DNA from: an uncultured Collinsella sp.
GTDB taxonomy: Bacteria > Actinomycetota > Coriobacteriia > Coriobacteriales > Coriobacteriaceae
DNA: 64,000 nt
Assembly: GCA_902470065.1 (NCBI GenBank)
Contig: CABRFA010000005.1
Coordinates: 3,745 to 67,744 of the forward strand
Direction: 5' to 3'
Position numbers and translations under genes: made by a program. A model generated the notes under the pieces. That model was not told the origin of the DNA and made no database searches. It saw only the letters and a list, made by a program, of their open reading frames with translations. Shown piece after piece: positions 57,967 to 64,000 of this stretch. Numbering within the stretch: position 1 is the first letter of the stretch; the number at the start of each line of letters is the position of its first letter.

Positions 57967-60663
57967 ATGGAAGAGATGCCCAAGAACTACGATCCGTCGA
58001 CCAACGAGCCGGCGATCCTGCAGAAGTGGCTCGACGGCGGCTACTACAAGCGCCGTGAGGGCGTGGGCGACTGCACCGTCACCATTCCGCCTCCCAACGT
58101 GACCGGCAAGCTCCACATGGGTCACGCCACCGACGACTCCATCCAGGACGCCATCATCCGTATGGCCCGCATGCGCGGCAAGTCCACGCGTTGGGTGCTG
58201 GGTACCGACCACGCCGGTATCGCCACGCAGACTAAGGTCGACAAGAAGCTCAAGAGTGAGGGCATCAGCCGCCTGGAGATCGGTCGCGACAAGTTTGTCG
58301 ACGCCTGCTGGGATTGGACCCACGAGTACGGCGGCATCATCGTCGAGCAGATCAAGCGCATGGGTTGCTCCGTCGACTTCGACAACGAGCGCTTCACCAT
58401 GGACGAGGATTACGCACAGGCCGTGCGCAAGGTCTTCTGCGATTGGTACCACGACGGCCTGATCTACCGTGGCAAGCGTATCGTTAACTGGTGCCCCAAC
58501 TGCACCACCGCCATCTCGGACGACGAGGCCGAATATAAGGACGAGAAGGGCCACCTGTGGCACCTGCGCTACCCGCTGACCGAGCCGGTCAACGGCCAGG
58601 ATTACATCGTCGTTGCCACCACGCGCCCCGAGACCATGCTCGGCGACACGGGCGTCGCTGTCTCCCCGAAGGACCCCGAGAAGGCCGCCTTTGTGGGTAA
58701 GACCGTCATGCTGCCGATCGTCAACCGCGAGATCCCCATCTTTGAGGATTGGCATGTCGACGCCAATTTCGGCTCTGGCTTCGTCAAGGTAACGCCTGCT
58801 CACGACCCCAACGACTACGCCATGGGTCAGGCCCACGACCTGCCGCAGATCAACATCTTCGACGAGCACGCGGTGGTCGTCGAGGGCTACGGCGAGTTCA
58901 CCGGCATGAACCGCGACGAGTGCCGCGAGGCCGTCATCAAGTGGTTCGAGGAGCACGACCTGCTCGATCACGTCGAGGACCTCGATCACTCCGTCATGCA
59001 CTGCTACCGTTGCGACGCCGCACTGGAGCCGTGGCTGTCTGAGCAGTGGTTCGTCGCCGTCGATAAGCTCAAGGGGCCGGCGCTCGACGCCGTCAACTCT
59101 GGCAAGGTCACCTTCCACCCCGCGCGTTGGACGCAGACCTACACCACCTGGATGGAGAACCTCAAGGACTGGTGTATCAGCCGCCAGCTGTGGTGGGGCC
59201 ACCGCATCCCCGTGTTCTACTGCGAGGACTGCGGCTGGGAGGACGCCCTTACCGAGGACACCGATGTGTGCCCCAAGTGCGGCGGTCATCACGTGCACCA
59301 GGACGAGAACGTGTTGGACACGTGGTTTAGCTCGCAGCTGTGGACTTTCGCCACGCAGGGCTGGCCGCAAAAGCCGGAGCTGCTCGAGGGGCATCACCCC
59401 ACGACGGCGCTCGTCACCGCGCGCGACATCATCGCGCTGTGGGTTGCTCGCATGGTCATGAGCTCGCTGTACTTCCTGGACGAGGTGCCGTTTAAGGACG
59501 TCGTCATCTACCCGACGATTCTGGCCAAGGACGGCAGCCGCATGTCCAAGTCCAAGGGCAACGGCGTTGACCCCATGGACCTCATTGGCATGTACGGCGC
59601 CGACGCCATGCGCTACAACCTGCTTACGCTGTGCACCAACAACCAGGATGTTAAGTTCGACGCGAACATCGACAAGAAGACTAAGAAGCTTATCGACAGT
59701 CCACGTACCGAGCAGGCCAAGTCGTTTGTGACCAAGATCTGGAACGCCAGCCGCTTCCTGCTCATGAACATGGAGGGCTACACGCCCGGTGAGCCCGTCG
59801 TGGAGACGCCGGCCGACGCCTGGATGTTCAGCCGCCTGGCAAAGGCCGTGAAGATGGTCACCGAGGGCATCGAGAACTACACCTTTGGCGACATGGCCCG
59901 CGGTGTGCAGCAGTTCTTCTGGAACGAGGTCTGCGACTGGTACGTCGAGGTCACCAAGGCCCGCCTGAAGGGCGAGGGCCGTCTGCAGGCGCAGCGCAAC
60001 CTGATTTTTGTGCTTGACACCTCCATTCGCCTGATGCACCCCCTTATGCCGTTTGTCACCGAGGAGATCTGGGATAACATGCCGGCGAGCGTGCTCGACC
60101 TGGACGCCGAGGGCAACGTGGACCGCGCCGAGGCGCTCATGATCGCCAAGTGGCCGGAGCCCGCCGACTACGTCAAGTACGTCGACGAGCCCGCCGAGCG
60201 CGCGTTTGAGCTGTGCCGCACCGTCGTTTCCGCCACCCGCGCCACGCGTTCGCGTTATCGCTTGAGCCCCAAGGCCGAGCTCGACGTGGTCGTGCGCGCC
60301 GGTGCCGAGGACATCGAGAAGCTCGAGAGCCTGCGCTCGACCATCGAGCCGCTGGCCAACACCGCCTCGCTGGTCATGGGTACCGACGTCGAGAAGCCGG
60401 CCGCGAGCATCGCCGTGGTCGACAGCGGCGTCGAGGTCTTTGTGGTGCTCGAGGGCAAGGTCGACCTTTCGGCCGAGAAGGCGCGCCTGGAGAAGGAGAT
60501 TGCCGCGGCCCAGAAGGAGCTCGCCGGTTGCGAGAAGACGCTCGCCAACGAGGGCTTTGTGGCCAAGGCCGCGCCTGCGGTGGTGCAGAAGAAGAGGGAC
60601 CGTGCAGCTGAGCTCAAGGAGATCCTGGCGGCACTGACTGCTCAGGTTGCTGACTTCTCGTAG
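57967..60663 (+). CDS. valS: Valyl-tRNA synthetase
   Basis: An 898-residue class I synthetase. HIGH motif as HMGH (residues 50-53 in PPPNVTGKLHMGH), KMSKS as MSKSK (526-530), editing domain around TTRPETMLGDTGVAV, and a C-terminal coiled-coil arm (LSAEKARLEKEIAAAQKELAG). ATG 57967 follows AAGGGAGA. It is flanked by two related long hairpins. Single gene. Confidence 0.97.
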   Translation: MEEMPKNYDPSTNEPAILQKWLDGGYYKRREGVGDCTVTIPPPNVTGKLHMGHATDDSIQDAIIRMARMRGKSTRWVLGTDHAGIATQTKVDKKLKSEGISRLEIGRDKFVDACWDWTHEYGGIIVEQIKRMGCSVDFDNERFTMDEDYAQAVRKVFCDWYHDGLIYRGKRIVNWCPNCTTAISDDEAEYKDEKGHLWHLRYPLTEPVNGQDYIVVATTRPETMLGDTGVAVSPKDPEKAAFVGKTVMLPIVNREIPIFEDWHVDANFGSGFVKVTPAHDPNDYAMGQAHDLPQINIFDEHAVVVEGYGEFTGMNRDECREAVIKWFEEHDLLDHVEDLDHSVMHCYRCDAALEPWLSEQWFVAVDKLKGPALDAVNSGKVTFHPARWTQTYTTWMENLKDWCISRQLWWGHRIPVFYCEDCGWEDALTEDTDVCPKCGGHHVHQDENVLDTWFSSQLWTFATQGWPQKPELLEGHHPTTALVTARDIIALWVARMVMSSLYFLDEVPFKDVVIYPTILAKDGSRMSKSKGNGVDPMDLIGMYGADAMRYNLLTLCTNNQDVKFDANIDKKTKKLIDSPRTEQAKSFVTKIWNASRFLLMNMEGYTPGEPVVETPADAWMFSRLAKAVKMVTEGIENYTFGDMARGVQQFFWNEVCDWYVEVTKARLKGEGRLQAQRNLIFVLDTSIRLMHPLMPFVTEEIWDNMPASVLDLDAEGNVDRAEALMIAKWPEPADYVKYVDEPAERAFELCRTVVSATRATRSRYRLSPKAELDVVVRAGAEDIEKLESLRSTIEPLANTASLVMGTDVEKPAASIAVVDSGVEVFVVLEGKVDLSAEKARLEKEIAAAQKELAGCEKTLANEGFVAKAAPAVVQKKRDRAAELKEILAALTAQVADFS

Positions 60664-60689
60664 GCCTAACTTGGGGGCGCGTCCCGATG

Positions 60690-60783
60690 CTTTGCTCTCC
60701 GCTGCGGACAGTCCTGCGCAAGACGGACAGCACATTAAGTGCTGTCCTTTGCGTGCGGAACTTGCGGCGAGCAAAGCGTCGGG
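60690..60783. repeat. Long nested hairpin downstream of valS
   Basis: GCTTTGCTC, CCGC, CGGACAG on the left pair with GCGGCGAGCAAAGC on the right, with a perfect inner stem GGACAGCACATTAAGTGCTGTCC. The core AGCACATTAAGTGCT mirrors that of 57836-57945. Confidence 0.8.
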
Positions 60784-60943
60784 CCGCTCCTAGTTCGCTT
60801 ACGTGGTTGTTTACAACTGGTAGGTTGGGGCCACTTGGTTGTGGCCTTGATCTCGCTGCAATCGGGTAAAGGCTGATATTGTCAACGCGAGGGGCTCATT
60901 CTTTTTGGTGGGCCTCTTTTTCTGTTATGGGGGACTTTGGGTT

Positions 60944-62287
60944 ATGGCTAAGCGTTCTGGGTCTTATGTCGTTCCGTTCTCGTTTGAGTTGCTTTCGCTT
61001 GATGAGGCTGTGGGGCTTGCTGCTGATACGGGACGGATTTCTGGGGATGCTGGTCCTCTGCTTGAGACGGTTGTCGATATGCTCGATGAGCTGGGGCGTC
61101 CGGACGAGTATTTCGATTGCATTCAGGTTGCCGGTACTAATGGCAAGACTTCGACCACGCGTTTTTCGGCCGCCATCCTTCGCGGCGAGGGGCTCAAGAC
61201 CGCGCTGTATACGTCACCGCAGCTGGTTCGCTACCCCGAGCGCATGGAGGTCGATGGACGCGTCGTGAGCGACGAGGCCTTTGCCCGTGGCGTTTCGGCC
61301 GCCGTCGAGGCGGGCCATCGTGTGAATGCTCGTCGTGTGGCGGCGGGGGAGCGCGCCTATGCCATCACGCCGTTTGACCTGCTGACGGCCGCTGCACTTG
61401 TCGTGTTTGCCGAGGCCGCGGTGGATGTTGCCGTGCTCGAGGTTGGCATGGGCGGTCGTTGGGACGCCACGAGTGCGACCGATCCCGTCGCCGTTGCCAT
61501 TACGGGCATCGGGCTCGATCACACACGTATTTTGGGCGACACGCTCGAGGCCATTGCGGGGGAGAAGGCTGCAGTTATCAAACCCGGGCGCTTGGTTGTT
61601 TTGGGCGAGGGTACGCACGAGGCGAGCGTTCAGCGCGTGATGGATGCCCGTTGCCGCGAGTGCGGCATAGTGCCGCTGGTGGTGAACCATGCCACGACCA
61701 AGGTGCCGGAGCACGTGGGCGATACCGTGGAGTTTAGCTGCACCACGCCGCGTGCGATCTATACGTCGAGCATGGTCAAGCCGGCCTATCAGCCGCAGAA
61801 TGCCGCGTGCGCGATTATGCTGTGCGAGGGCTATCTGGGCCGCGAACTCGACCATGACAAGCTCGATGCGTCGCTTATGGGCTGCCCCACGCCGGGCCGA
61901 TTTGATGTACTGGGAACTGAACCGCTCAAGCTGATCGACGCCTGCCATAACCCCCAGAGCTGCGAGAACTTTGTGAGCGCGCTGGACGAGATTGATCCGT
62001 GCGTGGAGAATCGCCCCACGCTGCTGTGCGCCGCGCTGGCCGACAAGGACGTGGCAGGCATCGTCGACGTCCTGATTCCCGCCTTTCCGCGCGTAGTCGT
62101 GACCCAGACCGATTCCGATCGCGCCCTGCCGGCAGAGGAGCTCGCCGCACTTGTGGACGCCAACAAGCTTGCCGGTGTGTACCCGAGCGTGCCCGAGGCC
62201 CTCGCGGCTTTCGATGCCGCGGGCGAGTCCTTCGTAGCAGCCGGCACCATCACCCTAGCCGGCGAAGTAGCCGGCCTGCTCCGCTAA
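60944..62287 (+). CDS. folC: Folylpolyglutamate synthase / dihydrofolate synthase
   Basis: A 447-residue Mur-ligase-fold enzyme adding glutamate to folates. IQVAGTNGKTSTTRF is the ATP loop; LYTSPQLVRYPERM, VAVLEVGMGGRWDATSA and GIGLDHTRILGDTLEAIAGEKA follow; the C-terminal domain has LIDACHNPQSCENFV. ATG 60944 has GGGGGA about ten bases before. Single gene downstream of valS. Confidence 0.94.
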   Translation: MAKRSGSYVVPFSFELLSLDEAVGLAADTGRISGDAGPLLETVVDMLDELGRPDEYFDCIQVAGTNGKTSTTRFSAAILRGEGLKTALYTSPQLVRYPERMEVDGRVVSDEAFARGVSAAVEAGHRVNARRVAAGERAYAITPFDLLTAAALVVFAEAAVDVAVLEVGMGGRWDATSATDPVAVAITGIGLDHTRILGDTLEAIAGEKAAVIKPGRLVVLGEGTHEASVQRVMDARCRECGIVPLVVNHATTKVPEHVGDTVEFSCTTPRAIYTSSMVKPAYQPQNAACAIMLCEGYLGRELDHDKLDASLMGCPTPGRFDVLGTEPLKLIDACHNPQSCENFVSALDEIDPCVENRPTLLCAALADKDVAGIVDVLIPAFPRVVVTQTDSDRALPAEELAALVDANKLAGVYPSVPEALAAFDAAGESFVAAGTITLAGEVAGLLR

Positions 62288-62301
62288 CCCATCCCCTCAG
62301 C

Positions 62302-62368
62302 AGTTGCGGTGAAATACGGACTGTTTTACAAGCCAGAAGCCTCAAACAGTCCGTATATCACCGCAACT
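62302..62368. repeat. 70-bp palindromic repeat, copy 6
   Basis: AGTTGCGGTGAAATACGGACTG and CAGTCCGTATATCACCGCAACT flank a variable centre. Lies 15 bases after folC. Confidence 0.95.
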
Positions 62369-62428
62369 CAAAAGCAGTCAATTTGGGACGGGGCTTTTTG
62401 CTACCCTGTGCCCTGAGTTGACTCGCTT

Positions 62429-62588
62429 GCCACGAAAACGGCCCATCTACTACGTTTGACCGGTTACCCCCGACCATACGGAACATCGCGAAATTAAAAC
62501 CGCAGGTAGACGGCTTGCGTATTTTGCGAAAACTCGGTTATGGTCGACCCATTCGGGTTAAACGTAGTAGATGGGCCGTTTTCGTGGC
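62429..62588. repeat. 160-bp element with perfect 29-bp terminal inverted repeats
   Basis: Positions 62429-62457 (GCCACGAAAACGGCCC...) and 62560-62588 (...GGGCCGTTTTCGTGGC) are exact reverse complements. Inside, CGACCATA/TATGGTCG and TCGCGAAAT/ATTTTGCGA can also pair, so the whole element can form one long rod. Confidence 0.9.
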
Positions 62589-62601
62589 GCGGCGTAATCG
62601 C

Positions 62602-62634
62602 AATGTGACAAAGGGGCTGTCCCTTTGTCACATT
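62602..62634. repeat. TGTGACAAAGGG palindrome, second copy
   Basis: AATGTGACAAAGGG and CCCTTTGTCACATT around GCTGT. Same element as 4172-4202, next to the stop of the M24 peptidase gene. Confidence 0.9.
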
Positions 62635-62636
62635 GG

Positions 62637-63725
62637 CTAGTCTAGGCGGATTGGGTCGTGGGGGTAGGCGTTGAGAATCTCGACGCCGTTCTCTGTCACT
62701 AGGGCTAGGTCCTCGATGCGGACGCCGGTGCGGCCGGGGAGGTAGATGCCCGGTTCGATGGAGAACGTCATGCCCGGTTCAACGACCTGCTCGTTGACGA
62801 GCGAGACGTCGCCTGGCTCGTGGTCCTGCAGACCGATCGAGTGGCCCAGGCGATGCGTAAAGTATTTGCCGTAGCCTGCGTCCTCAATCACGTCGCGCGC
62901 GGCACGGTCCAGGTCGCACATGCGCACGCCCGGTGCGATGAGCGCCTCGGCGGCCTCGTTGGCACGGCGCACGATGTCGTAGATGCGCGCCGTCTCCTCG
63001 TCCGGCTCGCCCCAAAAGAACGTGCGTGTCATGTCCGAGCAGTAGTTGCGATGGCGTCCGCCAATGTCGAATAGCACCACGTCGCCGCGCTTGAGTACCG
63101 TATCGTCGGGCTCGTGGTGCGGGTCGCCGGCGTTGGCGCCAAAGCTCACGATGGGCGGAAAGCTAAAGCCCTCGCAGCCGTGCTTGCGATATAGGCCGAG
63201 CATCTGATCGGCAATTTCGCGCTCCGTCACGCCTTCATGGACGAGCTTGATGGTATCGGCCATCACGGCGTCGTTGGCGGCAGAGGACGCTCGCATAAGC
63301 TCCTGCTCGGTAGCGTCTTTGTAGGTGCGTGCGGCAGTGACGGCAAAGTCGCCTAGGAAGAACTCGCTCGCGGCGTGACGCTCCATAAGGGGCATCAAAA
63401 AGCCGGAGCGCATAACGGTGTCGATGCCGAGCGGTTTGGTCGGATCGACCTCGCGAACGATGGCGTCGGCCACGACGTCGGTATCGGTGTGGTACGCGAC
63501 GCGGGCATTGTCATACTCGGGCAACTGATGAAGGGCGTTGACTAGGATCACCGGCTCGGCACCGCGCGCGAGTAGTACGCCGCAAAAACGCTCGAACATA
63601 TCGGCATAAAAGCCGGTCAGGTAATAGATCGACCACGGGTCGTTTACGAGCAGCTGCGCACCGGGGTGCTGAGCCTCGAGCGCATCGAGCACGCGCGCCA
63701 CGCGCTGATCATCGACATGTGCCAT
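62637..63725 (-). CDS. M24 family metallopeptidase (Xaa-Pro dipeptidase/aminopeptidase)
   Basis: A 362-residue protein with an N-terminal creatinase-like domain and a pita-bread peptidase domain. The metal ligands lie in LFDIGGRHRNYCSDMTRTF (two Asp), THRLGHSIGLQDHEPG (His), FSIEPGIYLPG (Glu) and VRIEDLALV (Glu). It probably removes proline-containing dipeptides. ATG 63725 follows AAAGGACG; a longer frame to 63773 lacks a ribosome site. Transcribed leftward, convergent with folC. Confidence 0.93.
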   Translation of the reverse strand: MAHVDDQRVARVLDALEAQHPGAQLLVNDPWSIYYLTGFYADMFERFCGVLLARGAEPVILVNALHQLPEYDNARVAYHTDTDVVADAIVREVDPTKPLGIDTVMRSGFLMPLMERHAASEFFLGDFAVTAARTYKDATEQELMRASSAANDAVMADTIKLVHEGVTEREIADQMLGLYRKHGCEGFSFPPIVSFGANAGDPHHEPDDTVLKRGDVVLFDIGGRHRNYCSDMTRTFFWGEPDEETARIYDIVRRANEAAEALIAPGVRMCDLDRAARDVIEDAGYGKYFTHRLGHSIGLQDHEPGDVSLVNEQVVEPGMTFSIEPGIYLPGRTGVRIEDLALVTENGVEILNAYPHDPIRLD

Positions 63726-63838
63726 ACATCGTCCTTTCGTTAGGGTGCCACCATGGTAGCCCAAGCCCGGCACATAGGGACGTTCCTTTTATGCCGGCAC
63801 CTCGGGACACTCCTTTGCATCCCATGCGCACCCTCATA

Positions 63839-63905
63839 AGTTGCGGTGAAATACGGACTGTTTAGCGGCCTGAAGCCATAAAACAGTCCGTATTTCACCG
63901 CAACT
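63839..63905. repeat. 70-bp palindromic repeat, copy 7
   Basis: AGTTGCGGTGAAATACGGACTG / CAGTCCGTATTTCACCGCAACT. Confidence 0.95.
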
Positions 63906-63941
63906 GCGGAGGAGGACCGGGCGGATGGTGGGGTAGCTAAA

Positions 63942-63985
63942 AGAGCCCCATTACAGTTTGAGCCGTCCGAAAGGGCGGCTCTTTT
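63942..63985. terminator. Bidirectional terminator near the right edge
   Basis: GAGCCGTCC-GAAA-GGGCGGCTC followed by TTTT on the plus strand, and an outer AAAAGAGCC/GGCTCTTTT pair. No plus-strand gene precedes it, so it probably ends a leftward gene beyond the window. Confidence 0.65.
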
Positions 63986-64000
63986 CCGTTGCACGGTTAT

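Larger units (their letters stand above)
62288..62636. other. Intergenic region between convergent folC and M24 peptidase genes
   Basis: Filled by three palindromes: the 70-bp repeat (62302-62368), a 160-bp hairpin element (62429-62588) and the TGTGACAAAGGG palindrome (62602-62634). No gene visible. Confidence 0.8.

Overview
The window looks like a chromosome segment of a strict anaerobe of the class Coriobacteriia, most likely a Collinsella-type gut bacterium. This is inferred from the high GC content, strong GC3 codon bias, GGAGG-type ribosome binding sites, the gene set, and many short palindromic intergenic repeats; no database search was possible. Almost every gene is housekeeping or anaerobic redox metabolism. 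There is no prophage, insertion sequence, CRISPR array or rRNA operon.

Layout. 1-5.7 kb: end of a C_GCAxxG_C_C-family gene, an O-acetylhomoserine sulfhydrylase, an MFS exporter, xanthine phosphoribosyltransferase, a GGQ-motif release-factor-like protein and a lipid kinase. 5.7-12.8 kb: a ClC channel or antiporter, divergent from moeA-mogA, then modABC for molybdate uptake. 12.8-22.5 kb: two double-cubane / 2-hydroxyacyl-CoA dehydratase-type proteins and their activase, a GT4 glycosyltransferase overlapping selD, then yedF, a DUF3343 gene, a SufS-like desulfurase, and brnQ. 22.6-25.1 kb: tRNA-Pro, tRNA-Gly, an AbiEi-like/nuclease-like orphan and a PIN/RelB-type toxin-antitoxin pair. 25.4-40.9 kb: a complete formate hydrogenlyase operon of the Hyf (group 4a) type with selenocysteine FdhF, two four-cluster ferredoxins, HyfBCDEFGHI, HycH, HycI and FocA. 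41-47.9 kb: an orphan molybdopterin oxidoreductase, selA, selB, tRNA-Sec, mobA and a second DUF3343 protein with a cysteine-rich head. 48.2-53.5 kb: gdhA and a two-gene molybdenum hydroxylase (FAD subunit plus fused 2Fe-2S/Mo subunit). 54-64 kb: tRNA-Leu, tig-clpP-clpX, valS, folC and an M24 peptidase.

The genes fit one theme: molybdate import (ModABC), cofactor assembly (MoeA, MogA, MobA) and selenium supply (SelD, YedF, DUF3343, desulfurase, SelA, SelB, tRNA-Sec) feed Mo/Se enzymes (FdhF-FHL, the orphan oxidoreductase, the Mo hydroxylase). Two genes, selD and fdhF, contain an in-frame UGA read as selenocysteine, so ordinary gene calling breaks both; each UGA is followed by a hairpin with a GGTC apex, as in bacterial SECIS elements.

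The most interesting non-standard material is (i) a GT4 glycosyltransferase translationally coupled to selD, (ii) a DUF3343 protein with a seven-cysteine head beside mobA and selABC, (iii) a structured leader with a small ORF ahead of the double-cubane genes, (iv) a ModB with a roughly 210-residue pre-domain, and (v) several families of intergenic palindromes, one of which (seven copies) shows compensatory base changes between its arms.
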